This document shows positions 1 to 12,880 of a DNA stretch of 64,000 nucleotides, in pieces (the first letter of the stretch is position 1; every line of letters starts with the position of its first letter). A model generated the notes under the pieces. That model was given only the letters and a program-made list of their open reading frames with translations. It made no database searches and was not told the DNA's origin. The stretch is taken from NCBI GenBank assembly GCA_963920665.1, contig OY987269.1, forward strand, positions 4,962,501 through 5,026,500, given 5' to 3'. The stretch comes from Straminergon stramineum (taxonomy: Eukaryota; Streptophyta; Bryopsida; Hypnales; Calliergonaceae). A program made the position numbers and the translations under genes.

Positions 1-19
1 AAAACTCCTCAAAGCAATT

Positions 20-345
20 TGAACATGCTGGAAAGTTTAGGGCTTGATTTCCTAAGCATGTTAGGGTTCATTCTCCAAGAAATGCTTGAAAACAATTTAA
101 ACATGATAGAAAATTTAGGGTTCATTCTCCAAAAAATGCCTGAAAACAATTTGAACATGATAGAAAATGTAGGGTTCAAATTATTTTCAGCATTTTTTTG
201 TAGAATCAACCCTAAATTGCTAAAGAAATTGAACATGCTAGAATATTTAAGGTTCGATTTTTTGAGCAATTTAGAATTGATACTATACAAAAAGACTCAA
301 AATAGCTTGAACATGATTTAAAATTTGGGATTCGATTTCTTTGGG
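20..345. repeat. Decayed tandem repeat
   Basis: Imperfect repeat built round the phrases 'ttgaacatg', 'tagggttcattctcc' and 'gaaaacaatt'. The word aacatg recurs at about 22, 100, 154, 232 and 309, so spacing alternates between about 78 and 54 bp. Open frames exist on both strands only because the repeat lacks stops; their proteins are low complexity and I do not regard them as genes. It abuts the 3' end of the DUR3 pseudogene. Confidence 0.7.
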
Positions 346-399
346 ATACAATTGTGAATTCTGAGAGTTGAGGTGATTGTGAGAAATGCACGGGCACTA

Positions 400-3078
400 A
401 CCTATGTGACAATGAGCCATGTGGTGATGCTCTTGAGCATCACAATGATAGCTTCCTCCATGGCGCCTTTGGTGTTGGCTTTGCTCCAAAGTAGTAAGAA
501 TGCCAATAGTATGACAACGGAGCTAATGAACACACCCATGGCCAAGTACATCCATCCCAAGGAGACACCCGCCTTATTGAGCAAAATGGCTAGGATGCCC
601 ATGAAGTAGCCAAACAGTAGCATCGTCAAGTGTGACACCCACAAGATCCGCTTCTTGGTGGCTTTGGGGTTCACATAAGTCCGGTAGATGTTATACGTGC
701 ACATGGAAGATACGATGATCAACTCCAACAAACATGCGGATGTCCTGGCCCTTCACCATCATCTCAAATTCGTCACCAAAACTTACTCATTCACCCATGT
801 CCAAGTTTCTCAACATTCCCAAAAATTTGGGTTTACAAGTGTGCATGACATTCAAGTGCACACAGCTCACAAACTAGGAATGATAGAGAATTAGCAACTA
901 GGATTAGCGCACGTCTAGCATTTTCAACATTGCTAGATTCGTGTTTATAAGCATGACATTCAAGTGCACATTTAGAGATTACAAAACTAGAAATGGGAGT
1001 GTTCAAATTAGCACCTTGGATTTGTATTTATATTAACAACATGGTGAGAAGATGAACAACGCTATTCTTGCCCATGAGACGGCTATTGTGGCCGGAGGAA
1101 CGAGACCTTGATTGGCTTTATCAGACATAATTGGCAAGCCTAGTGCCAATGCTTCGAATTCCAAACACATTGCTAGAAAAAATGGCATCGCAAACCACAC
1201 CAACCCTCCCAACAAGTAGCCCTTGTGTGTAGATGAAGGCCTCATAGTGATGGTGCTCATCTAGTAGCCCTTCACCACATTAACCAAGTTACAATGTCAA
1301 TTTCATTATATTGGCACTTCAACTTTCTATCTGGTGCCTTGAAATTTAATTCCATATCAATCCTAGTTTATAATTGTCACAATTCTAGTTCTAAAAATTG
1401 CTCCAATATTGACGTTGTTACTAAGATGTCTACTCAGGTGCCCGCTTCCACATTTCAAAGTTAGAATTTCCGAAGTTACAACTCACAAAGTTGGTGCATT
1501 CTAACTTCTAAGTAATGGTTGTGCTTCAACAAATCAATGAATCTTACAGTCAGTGTACATAGAAAGCTAACTACTAGCCATGAATTCCCTTACGTTATTG
1601 ATGAACACTGTGTTGAAGTCGTCAACAATGTTGATGATGTCAAAGACAAGCCCGCTTGTGCTAAACATAGTTAGGTAGGAGCCGTTGATGTTGCCTCTCA
1701 CATGCCCACAAGCTTGATTCTCGTAGTTGAGAGGAGCTGCGCACTTGGGATTGTGCACCCCAACACTCAATTTGTTGTAGACTTCCTTGGGGCTTTCCAG
1801 CTTGTCACTTGAGGTGTACACCAAGAAAAAAAAATCACAAGCACCACGTGCACTACAAGAAGTTACAAACAACCTCATAATTCAACTAGCTAGCTCTCAA
1901 ACATTACGCACTTGAAGCTTTGGCACCCGTTTTCTTGTGGAGGGATTAAGACTCAATCAATCATCAACAGTTTCAAAATCATTCCATACAATTTTGAATT
2001 TGGGGATGCATGGGTTGACTATGGCATGGGGGCTTATTGATGACAAAGTAAAGGTAGCTAGCCAAGAAAGTGGCCTTGAGTCTTCCGTGCAAGGTGTAGA
2101 TGACAACACCTCAAGGGAATGAGGAAGCTAGTGGTGTACAAGACCACACCCATGAGTGTGTTCACCACAGTGGATCCACAAAGGCAGCCAAGTAGCAGCA
2201 TGGCAATCATGATGATATTGGTGACAAAGCAAAAGCAAAGGAACACAAGGTGCATAGCCTGGCCCCATTGCTCTTGTACAATCTCGCAAATAATATGTGC
2301 GGTGGGCGCTTTTCGCTTGATTTTGATGGCCAACACGAGAAACAACAATAATTGCACCATCGCGCCGCTCACGTACTAGAAAGGACCACTCACACCGTAA
2401 TACTAGGCCACATTGGAACTCTACATAATGGTTGCCGCCCACATCCAATGCATGCAAACCCTTGCACATGCATCACACAAACGAAAACATCAGGGCCTAA
2501 TTTTTCGAGAATACAACTCAAGGTCATGACAAATTCAATAGCAAGCATCAGTCCCTAACTCTTCTAAAACCCATGTAATCACACAAATTCCTAATATTCT
2601 ACTACAAGCACAAATACACTACAAACACACTCACTTGCGAGACAATGACACTCACAATCAATCCCTTCTTGATGCCTTGTTTAGTAGTGTTGAACACTCT
2701 AAATTGTGTCTGGAGAATACATATCGTTGCTCTAGCCACACTTGCACACACACAGAATCAAATTAAAACCCCATCAACAATCAAAGATTGAAAGATATGT
2801 CACAAAACTAGTATAATTCCATAGACTTTCGATTCTAAGATTGTCAACTCTTTGAATGATTTGAAGTTTATGGATGTACAAAATATTGATGGTGAAGAGA
2901 TGATTCATACCAAAAACAATGTAACTAATGCAAACAAGGCACCGAAACCCAAGATGACGGCATAGCCGATGCCTTGCGACAATAGTGGCTTGCCTCTGAA
3001 GAAACTCTCTTGTTGAGTGTACACTCTGTCGATGACAAAGTAGTACTTCAATCTTGGCAAGTCAATCGGACAGGCCAT
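400..3078 (-). pseudogene. DUR3: DUR3-type urea/proton symporter pseudogene
   Basis: This is a dead copy of the plant high-affinity urea-proton symporter, a plasma-membrane sodium:solute symporter family protein. Recognisable exon remnants run on the minus strand at about 3078-2907 (start MACPIDLPRLKYY, then GYAVILGFGALFALVT), 2735-2636 (VWLEQRYV), 2447-2060 (KIKRKAPTAHIICEIV, NIIMIAMLLLG), 1862-1590 (GSYLTMFSTSGLVF), 1273-1034 ([18 protein letters not shown]) and 755-402 ([30 protein letters not shown]). Several splice borders survive, for example a GTAAGG donor after 1590. It is broken by amber stops at 2421-2423, 2403-2405, 2376-2378 and 1261-1263 and by frameshifts near 2690, 2098, 1830 (a run of nine A where ten keeps frame) and 1060. 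The family's C-terminus after WLIVT is missing. Family assignment is by remembered DUR3 conservation and is strong; a functional product is excluded. Confidence 0.88.
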
Positions 3079-6000
3079 GGTTGGAGTTTGATTAGGCAGA
3101 GGTGGTCTGATATATCAGTCTACTAGATTTAGTGTAGCGATGGATCTCCATAAAGAAAATGGTCGGCTTCAATGATGGTAGCATGTCCTTTTATAATGAA
3201 ATGAAAGCTCCAATGAGGGTGGATTGATTCCCAATATATTGTCTAGTTGCTCCTTGTCCTCGCAGGTAAGAAATTATTCCATTAAACAGTACGTTGGTTG
3301 CAACAAGCTTGTCATCTAGTTTTTTCCTAGCCTCCAAGAATCCACGCTTTTCTTAGTCACTTTGGATTTCACTTCTCGTAATTAATGTTATGAACTTTGT
3401 GAAGGTCTCAAAGAGAATTTAATTGCTAATTGTGTCAATTAGTAAGATCGGCGTGACTGTAGCAAACATGTACGTCAAGTCAAGAAGAAGTTGGACTGCT
3501 AGAGTGTTTTACCAACTTGGAGATTCTTCGATCTCTTCAAATTTTCATGAAGTCTCTTCATGTGCCATTATTGAAATATCAATTTTTCTATCTTACATGG
3601 TTCAAATAACCCAAGTTCAAGATAATCTAGCTAGTTGCTTTTGATTTGAGGCTTTTAGATTCCAAATTTTTTAGCGCAGGCAGCCAGTGACAAAGGCCAA
3701 GCAATGGAGCGGGCTGAATAAAGGCAAAAAATTGGAAGAAAATTGATGTGTGTCAGGCTCAGAGATTCCCTCCAAAGCTCTGTGATAAATATTCTAACTA
3801 CTTTAGGACTACTATTCTGGTGTTAATCATTGGCTAGGATTCCAAGTGCAACTAGGGGTACTTGTGGGTACTTGCGGGTACCTTGTCCCATAGTGGGGCT
3901 CTTGAAGTCGCAATTAGCCTCTTTAGCAAGTTTAGTTGTGGCTTCAATGTTTCCCGCAATCTTCATGAGAGAATAGCATCAACCACTATGACTCTATGTT
4001 AATTTACTGTCAGGTGGGTCACACACTCTTAGTCATGTTTAGATTTGACCTAAAGCACTAAGTAAAATGTTTGCAAGCTGAACTTTTGCGGTAAAATTAG
4101 TATCTCCCTAAAACTATTGCGGAAATGGACTCGAGTGAGTGAGATCAATAATTGGTGAGGTGAGTTCAAATGCTAAAGGAGGATTGTTTTGTTCCAATCA
4201 CACTCACATACTCTTTTTCATTTACATTGGGCCTATAACAATATTGCTCACATTTATTGCAAACATGAAGCGAAGCGAGACAATTGATACTAGTGAGACC
4301 CACAATGTTGTAAGCAAACTATACTAAGATATTCAAGAGTATTGTATTCTCTACTATACTTATGTAATTGTAAACAATCTTAACCATCTTAACAACATCG
4401 CCTTCCAAAGGCTTGTTGCAAGCATAAGGTTCAACTGTTAATTAGTGTTGATGATGGTCATCATGATTTGATTAGGGCCATGGCTAATTTTGACTACTAG
4501 TGATATATGTTTCTTCTCCTCCAAGAGGACCTTAGAGAAGTTGTAGGTTTCTTTGTACAATGGTCCAAGGGTCAACATCCAACTTGATGAACATCAAATT
4601 TTTGTTACGTTAAAGAAAGAGAAAATTGAAATCTTGAACTAGGTACAAAACAGATTGGTGAGAGAACAAAAGATGTGATTCTAACTTGGGTGATATAGTA
4701 TTCAAGTAGTAAGGGACTCACATTGGAAACTCATTCTTACATGAAAACATATAGTTTTTCATATTTGGTTGAAACTACAACTTCAAGGATTTGCTCTATC
4801 TAGATGGATCAACCGGTATGGTAGAGGACACACTTTGTACCCACCACAGAATCATTCTCTAGCATCGTTTAGTTTCCGAAAATGGGGATAAATTGCAGGT
4901 TGCAAATGCCAAGCCTCCCTCCTCCCTTCTTTATGACTATTGTAATTTGATTCCTCCACCCCTCAAGATCAAGCAAAAAGGTCAACCGACTCCTTCTCAG
5001 ACTATAGGATGTAGTGACTACATTCAAGGACATTTGTCTCGATGTGGAACTAGAGACATAAATTTCTATACATTTCCAAGTCTTTAATTCTTATTACAAG
5101 TTGTTTTAGGATCGTATGTAAATACTTAGTCTAAAAATTCATAAGATCGTCATCTATCAAAGTAAACTTGCCAATCACCACACAAGACAAAATTCAAATC
5201 CTTCTCCACATAAATGTAGAGACTTTCATGTTTTGAACTTTGGCATGATTTTATATATTAAATGTCATGTTAGGATTCACATGTGAAAAACATAATGCAT
5301 CAATATTTCTTTCTATAAATTTTATTGCAATTTAAAGGCAATGAAGTTAAAATCTAGTTAAAAATTCCTTGCAATCCTTCACCACATATTGTGTGTGGTC
5401 ATTGGGCGGTGATACAAAATTTTGTTCTTATTGCAATTGAATTGGTAGTTGCATTGTGCGGTTTACTTAGTGTTTAGTAAATGGCAACAATTGTTGTCCA
5501 ATTTTTGGATGGGGGTGGAAAATGTCAAGTTTACTCTATACCTTAAATGAGTTTGTTTGTAAATTTTGTTTGTTATAGTAAGATCTCTAGAACCATGCAT
5601 CCCCTAGTCACATTCTTAGTACAGTTAAAAAGACCTTTGTGAGGAGTGGTGCCTCTATGGTAGAAGGTTCTTGAAGCACTTAGGCTCAAAAATTGCGCAC
5701 CTCTTCAAATGTACACTACTTCTACATGTTGTTTTTTTGTTGTACTAGCAATGCACAAATAGTGTACTTTTGAGGAGGTGGGCGATTATATAGCCCTATG
5801 CCATTTCAACTTCAAAAATTCATAACTAATTCTACAAAACTCAAAAAAATATGAGGCGACTTGGGTTAGATGCCAATTCCATTTGTCTTTCAAGGAATAT
5901 TTACTCAAAAATATTTCAAAAAGATAGAAGCCCGGATAAGAGGTTTTTGAATTAACATCCATTTTGTTTAATTGGTGATTTGGGGTTATTTTCAAGAATT

Positions 6001-7475
6001 GGCATGGCATAGTTTGGGATGTATATAACCTAAAAAAATCCTTGTACTAATTTTTGGCCTAAAATTAGACCTTTGTGCAATTATATATTACAATTTTTGA
6101 GGCCAAAATCATGCCACTACAACAAATGGTAGTTTACTTAATTGTAGTTTTTGAATTCCAACTACCTTTGAGCAAAGAGCCAAAAATTTCTTGAAAAAAG
6201 ATTTTTTTCAAAAAATCAAGCAATGAGTGGGATTGAAATTTGGGGCATCTTTGGGGGATTGGGCATCTTTTTCTATGTCTATTCTTGTCATCTCTATTTT
6301 TATTGCCTTTTTCTTATGATGTTTGAAATTGAATGTTTTTAGGTATTACAACTTCAACCTTGACTATTCTTCATAATGCAATACAAGTCAAAAATGGAAT
6401 TTGAAAACCCCCTTTAGCATCTAGTCTTCATGTCCACTATTTACATATTGAAATGTGACTTTGCATAATTATAATGTAATAGAGCTAGTTACATTGAAGT
6501 ATAAAGTTATGTTCAAATACAATAATGTAGTCAAGTGTACTAGCTTGTTTGATATTATCAGAGTACAAAATTTAAATATACAAGCAAAAAGACCTGATCA
6601 AAGTAGGGCTTCTCAAACCTTGAAGGGTTTGTATACACAAAAATATAAAAGGGATAAAATGTACTCTATTATGGAATCTATGTATCAAAATTTGACAACC
6701 CACCTTTTTGGAGGAAAGGGCATTAATCATTTTCCTGTGCTTTAGTTGTATCTATAGCTTGTGAGTACCCAACATGGCTAAGCTCCTCACAATCTTGAAA
6801 GTCTCATTCAACAATCTCATGTTGTTTTCAAGTGTTGTTATCAATTACAAATTTCACCATCAAAATTGATTTTATACTTGCTACAAATCCTTGCACACAT
6901 TATTTAATCATGATTGGTAGTTCCTACATGGTATTAGAAAGTTGTCAAGATTACAACTTTCCTGTGAAATTATTATGGACTAGACAAAAATGAATGTCAC
7001 GTTCTATATGTTGTTATATCATTTTTTATACAAAAAATTTAGTTTATCAAGAACTAAATCATTTATGACTTTATTCTAACCCATTTTTTATATTAATTCA
7101 TTCAAAATAAGTTAAAAATTATACTTTTAATGCAATTGCACATCTAAAAATATTAAAGCTATTAGAATTGCTTTAATCCTCAGTAATTGTACAAAATATT
7201 TTGGTGCCCAATGGACCAATTTAGAATATAAGGGATCAACTAAGAATTCTTGGATTGTAAGATATTGCCCAAAATAGAGCCTTTGTCAAATAAATTGAGA
7301 ACCTTTACCCTTCAAAGCATCAAAGTTATGCCTCTTTTGTTCAAAACAATAAAAATTGAAAATGAAAAATTGAACATCAATACTTCAAATGCAACTATTT
7401 CAGAATGTACACAAGTACATAAACAATGTGCACACTACCTCCATCTCTGACAATTTTGTCCAATGTAATGGACAT
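3079..7475. other. Intergenic, no gene recognised
   Basis: AT-rich DNA with only short open frames of no recognisable family. The first few hundred bases lie upstream of the DUR3 pseudogene and may hold its former promoter. A lone CACTA-like end lies near 6116 but I found no partner for it. Confidence 0.5.
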
Positions 7476-7755
7476 TTAACCCCTAAAGCCCCAAGACAAT
7501 TTCTAGAATTTTCTGCCTGCAAAAACATTGAAAACTGCCATTTCTTATGCAATTATCAAAAAAACGTACAAGATGAATTTTTTCAAATTTTAACCATAGG
7601 ATCTTGTACTAAACTTACATGAGATAATGTGGTAAGATATTCACGAAGCTTTACCCCACAAATTGAAAGATAATTGCATTCAAAGCAAGAAGGGTTTTTT
7701 TTGGACCTTCCTGAAAATTTCAGATGGCCTTGACCACCTCTTGGGGTCAATTTTT
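7476..7755. repeat. Partial TTAA-type element
   Basis: TTAA at 7476-7479 is followed by CCCCTAAAG, the terminus seen at 37528. Internal text such as 'ataggatcttgtact' (about 7598-7612) followed by a similar run matches the inside of the 61554 element ('gtaggatcttgtagt' near 61663). A clear right end is not visible; a decayed candidate is TTGGGGTCAA near 7742-7751. Confidence 0.4.
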
Positions 7756-8964
7756 ATATTATGAACTTCAAATTTAATTTTTTTTCATAATCCAAATCAT
7801 TTTAGGCATATGTCCACCAATTTTCAAGTCAATCCAAAACACGGAGCACATCCAAAAAAATCCTACAATGCAACCATGTTCTAAGATTTGACAATACACT
7901 GTCCAATTTTTGCACACATTTTCCCACCACATAGTTCAAAAAAACACCAATCCGAACGGTGGATTGAAGTAGGTATTCGTAATTGACAAGCTAGAAAAAG
8001 AAAATTCAAAGAATTCAAAAATCTCTAATTTCTAGGTCAATTTCTAGTATATTGTGAGTTCTAAGACATGGGGCAGCTCTTGAATAATGGATTGGCCACT
8101 GCTCCCGGAATGTTTCCTTTACAATTCCTGACTTGTTCCCATGTTCCCAATGTTCCCCATACACTCTTGAAGTTCTCCTTGAGTTCTTGAGTTCCCTATG
8201 GCCCCTAGCAAAGACACATCTAAATTTAGTTCTAACATACCTTCCAAATTCAATTCTATCCCTTCCAAATTCAATGTCTAGGCAATGTGATTCATTTCAC
8301 ATAAGGTAAAATAGCCCATTATGGAACTTTTGCCTATTACGGAACTCTATGAATGAGCCCATTATAGTTTTCTTTTAGTTTTTGAGATTTGGGCCACATT
8401 CAATGTCTTAGCTAACTGGAATGGAATAATTAGTGACTGCAATAGGAACTTTCAGTTTTTTAGTGTTAGTTCATTGTAGGAAGTGCCTTTTTCAAGTCTT
8501 CTGTGTTAGAAAATATTGTGATTGTAATAGGTAAGTAAGATGAGTGTTATGTATCAATTTTTGTTGGTTTTGGGGTAGTCTACAAGTTGTGATGGGCTGA
8601 ACACTTCAAAAATTCATAACAAATCCACACTTTGTTGAAAAAATATAGTTTCAAATGCTCTTGCCATCACTATTACTTGACTTTCTCTAGAAGAAAAAGT
8701 AGAAAATTTCAGAAATGACAAGAGGGCAAACCTCCCAGTTGATCTGTAATGGGTTGTTTTACCTTACTCCATCTCCCATGCCTTCATCAAGAAAGTAACC
8801 CCCCATTGAAACAATATTGTTTCAATGATTACACAGTCCAATATTGAAAGTATATTGTTAATGTACAAAAGTAGTATTGTAACAATATAGTTTCAATGGA
8901 ATGCATTGTTCACACTAAAAACTATTTTGGTGCAGTACTGATGTTGTACTACAACAATATACTT

Positions 8965-9214
8965 TTAACCCCTCAAGGCCCAAGCAGTTTGTGTACTTTT
9001 TCACAAGTTCGAACTTTGATTGATAGTATGCATTGTCAATCAAGCTTATTACATGATGTCAATTGTACTTTTGAACTTCCCTATTCACTATGAACATCAT
9101 AATATGAAATTCACTTAGTTATACTTCTTAGAATGTAAGGAAATGAAGCTATAACTTTGACCTATTGAATAGGTGAGAGGCCCAAAACAAGCTCCATGGG
9201 CCTTGAGGTGTTAA
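8965..9214. mobile_element. TTAA-flanked MITE, 250 bp
   Basis: TTAA at 8965-8968 and at 9211-9214 bracket terminal inverted repeats. The left reads CCCCTCAAGGCCCA and the reverse complement of the right reads CACCTCAAGGCCCA, so 13 of 14 bases match. No coding capacity. A TTAA target duplication with CCCY ends is what piggyBac-type transposases leave; the assignment is inference because no transposase lies in the window. Confidence 0.7.
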
Positions 9215-11929
9215 TATTGGATTGTGTAACCATTGAAATAGTATTGCAATAGTACTAAGATAGTGGGGGGTGGATTAGTTCCTGACAGTGGGGGGGATAG
9301 TTACATTGAATTTCACACATTCATCTATATCCCCTCCATCTGCTTCTGAAACTTAGTCCTTTGGGAACCCGCTGCCCTTGGCTAGGTTCAATAGTTGGCT
9401 CAGAACTTGCCCAAGAGGAAAGTCAAGGTAAACAACCCTGCCCAAGGTGCCCCTTCTCACTATTTTCACAAAAAAGGACATAACTTGTGAACCAAATGTT
9501 CGTTTTACATTAAAAAAAATTACATGTGCTTGAAGCTCTTGGAAAACTACACAAGTGATAAGAGTTTCATAAATATGTGGTACAAATTGAGATTGAATGA
9601 GCCTACCCAAAATCAATTTTTTCCCCCGTAAGGGACAATGGGACTTTAGGGGTTAAGAGTTAATTTTGAATTTTGAGCCAATAGATACTGGATAGCATCA
9701 ATCAATTGTGATTGAAATTTAATAATATTATTTTTTAATGATATTCTTGGAACAATTTGGATAGTGCATTAGTGCGTATTAGATCGAGTTCAAGGATTTG
9801 TAGAAAATCTCAAATTAATTGTTGCTATCATAGTGAATAAGATAAATCATGGGTGTAGTTTGTTTATTTATATTCCATTTTGTTTAGTTTTCTTAGATGG
9901 TGGGGCATTGGTAATGTTCTTGATATTATTGAAGTAAATTTGGGAATAAAATTAGTATCAAGTTGCACAAAAAGTATCTTCATAAAGAACTCTGCACATT
10001 TCAATGCCATTTTAATAACAATGAAACCTTGGATAGTGGTTCATTCAAAATATCTATTTTTAAGTCACAAGTTCTTAAAACAAATGTATGTTTTTCACTT
10101 GGTGTTAAGAATAATGTTAGCAACAATCCTAAAAAATATATTCAAATACCCTTTTGAACTAATTAATATTATTTGCATAAATTATTTTTGCTTTAAGTGC
10201 TTTGTTTCTATTTTACTTTAAATGTATTAATTAGTTAATATGGATGTAGAAAATTTGTAGTTCACATGTGACTAATGTGATTAATGGGGACTAATGTTGA
10301 AGGCTAAACCTTAAGATACTAGCAAATATTCCTTGACTCTTAAAAGACAAAGGATTTATAGTTTTAAAGTGACCAATGTAATTGATCTCATTGTGAAAAA
10401 GATAATTATGATTTGGCCAAATTTTTATATCACCAAGGATAGTGAAGAACATTGCATGTGTTGGTCAAAGAACACATTTGTTTGAGCAAAATAAAGTCTA
10501 CTTAGGACCTACTCAAAAGTACAAAAAAATAACATGAGGTCCAATTTGGTCTTTTTGGTTCGTTACAAGTTAATTTTATTTATTCTTGACAAGGTTGAGG
10601 AGATGGATGTTTCATTTATAAATGAGACTTCTCCATACATTAAATTCTTTCAAGTCTTGTGTATGTTCTAATTCTATTAAATTAAGTTGTACCAAATTGA
10701 GCCAAACTATCAACATTAAGTTAATTGTAAGCAATAAAAGCCTTGAATTCAAAGTTTAGATGGCACTAGCTTGCATATATAGTATACCCCCATGACAACT
10801 TGCATGTGGAACCAATCACTCACTATTGTTGATCCCAATGATTTGTGTAGATCGAAGCCCCCAGTGTTCGAGTCCTTCCTCAAACTCAATGCGAACAGGT
10901 CTTGTAACAGCCATTTGTGAATATTTGCATTCTAATGCAACCATTATAGCCACCAATATTTTCCAAGCCTCTACAAATGAGAGCCACAAGTTAGTCATGG
11001 CTTGATATTTTGGAGTAATTTGTTTAGTCCAAAACAATACTTCAAAAGTTCAAATTCTCTAACTATAGCAACTAAAAAGTCATTATAATATTATGACATA
11101 TCCATCTATAATTTTTTAATAAATCAATCTTATTGCAAATATTATAAAAAGATGTATATTAAGATGATACAATATTCTTAATTATGAATATATATACACC
11201 TTACAAAAATATCTTTCAGATAAATTGATAGAAATGTAGGTAATATATGATAATAAAAATTTATACATTTTTAGTAAATATAAAAAAATTAAATTAAATT
11301 AAAATATGAAAATTAAAATTAAAATAAGAAAAATATAATTGTAGTAGTTATTACAAAAATCTCTTTTAGTTTTAGCTTAATGTTCAAAGATAAGTTAAGT
11401 AAAGTTTAATTAAGTAAATTATTTTTAGCTAAGTTCTTTTTCTTTGAATTACATTAGTAAAATTCATCTATATATAAATTTGTTACATAGCCACATATTT
11501 TCTATTCATTCATGACTCTTAGAGTAGAATTAATGAAAACTACAACCATGTCATTTATTGGACCTCCCTATGACTAAGCATTGGAGGTACACATGCTAGC
11601 AAAAAGCTAGGTCTTGCTTGGCCCCTGCCCCACTTTCAGCCTCACTCTTGATAACTTCGTGTGCCTATTTCTATTCCTATATTAGAGGTGTTTTCATGCT
11701 TTTGATTTTGCACTATGCTTCTCAAGCACCATCTCCGCCTCAATAAGGTCACCACTATTTTGGTTCCCAATAGATCACGTTCTAGGTGCATTTTTTTTGC
11801 TACTCTCTTTTCACGCTTTTCCTATGCTTTGGTTTTGGCCATGGGTTCTAATTTTGCTTTAGCTAGGTTTTGTTTATAGTTTGCTTTATGGTGCAATCAA
11901 GGTTGTAGGAGTGAGGAAGAAATTTTGAA
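9215..11929. other. Intergenic, AT-rich, no gene recognised
   Basis: A further TTAA-type right terminus (CTTTAGGGG then TTAA at 9653-9656) is present, with only a weak left-end candidate near 9351. An open frame of 113 codons at 9880-10221 resembles no family I know and has strongly AT-driven composition, so I leave it uncalled. 11040-11480 is very AT-rich. Confidence 0.45.
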
Positions 11930-12880
11930 GGTATTAGATCTTCTTGTACTATTGGTTCTAGTTTAAGAGTTTTGGATTTTTCTTTTGGCATTGGATTGGG
12001 TGTTTTTGCCAGTGATTGGTGTGTTGATTTTATAGATCTATCTTTTTTGAGTGTTTTTGAAAGTGTGTTTGTCCTTTTGCAAATAAGGAGTCATTGTTGA
12101 TACTATTGCAATGATTTACTTTTTAGGAATACTTCTAGCTCTAGGATTTTAGAGAAGTCTTTGGCATATGGTGGTGGATTCAATATTTATGGTGGCTCTA
12201 ATTTGTTGATGTTTGTAGATCCATCTTTTTTTAGTGTGTTTTTGGAAGGTTCGTTCAATCCTTCTTTTGCAAATTAGGAACTGTCGATACTATTGTAGCG
12301 ATTTGGATTTTTTCTTTTTCTTGGTGTCCATTATGATGTAGAGCAATGTCATATGTTTTGAGGTCCAATTTGTAAGTGTTTTTTGTAGAAACAATTCTAG
12401 TTCTAGGATTTTGGAGTAGTGTTTGGCAATGTTTTTGGCAATGAATTAAGTAATTTTGGTGACTTTGATGTGTTGATGTTTGTAGATCTGTCTTTTTTAG
12501 TTTCTTTTGGAGAGGTGCGTTTTGCGTTGTTTGTGAATTAATACTCTGCTAATTTAGTTTAGGATTTTTGGTAGTAAAGAGAATTGGCATGATGATTTCT
12601 AGGAGCACATAGAGGTTGTTAATGTATAATGTTTATGATATGAAGGTGTTCTAATTATATGTTGTATATATTGTTTATTTTGGATTGACCTTCGTTTTCT
12701 AATTTCGAGGTTTACTTGGTGAGTTTTGTAGCACTGGTTCTAGTTCTAAGGGTTTGGAGAACTTTTGGTAGTGGATTGAGTTTTAGGTTGCTTTGATAAT
12801 GATTTTTTGTTGATTAGTCTTTGTTTTTTGGAGGTGCTTTTTATGTTTGTGATTTTGTTGATGTTGATACTATCCCTATA
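11930..12880. repeat. Diverged tandem array, four or more units
   Basis: Units begin near 11946, 12126, 12388 and 12733 with variants of 'ttctagttctaggatttt', followed by 'tttggca', 'gtgttgatgtttgtagat', a T-rich run, and then 'gttgatactattg'. Unit spacing grows from about 180 to 345 bp, so copies have diverged by indels. No coding frame spans the units. Confidence 0.65.

Noticed and set aside
9..321. Overlapping open frames on both strands of the first 320 bp
   Set aside because: They arise from a stop-poor tandem repeat; the proteins are repetitive and match nothing known to me.
6116..6150. CACTACAACAAATGG, resembling a CACTA terminus
   Set aside because: No matching inverted end or 3-bp duplication found nearby.
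9353..9656. Another TTAA-type element ending at 9656
   Set aside because: The right end is convincing but the left-end candidate (TTAG-TCCTTTGGG at about 9351) pairs poorly, so no boundary could be set.
9880..10221. 113-codon open frame
   Set aside because: AT-driven composition, no recognisable domain, and an overlapping second frame of similar length; likely chance.
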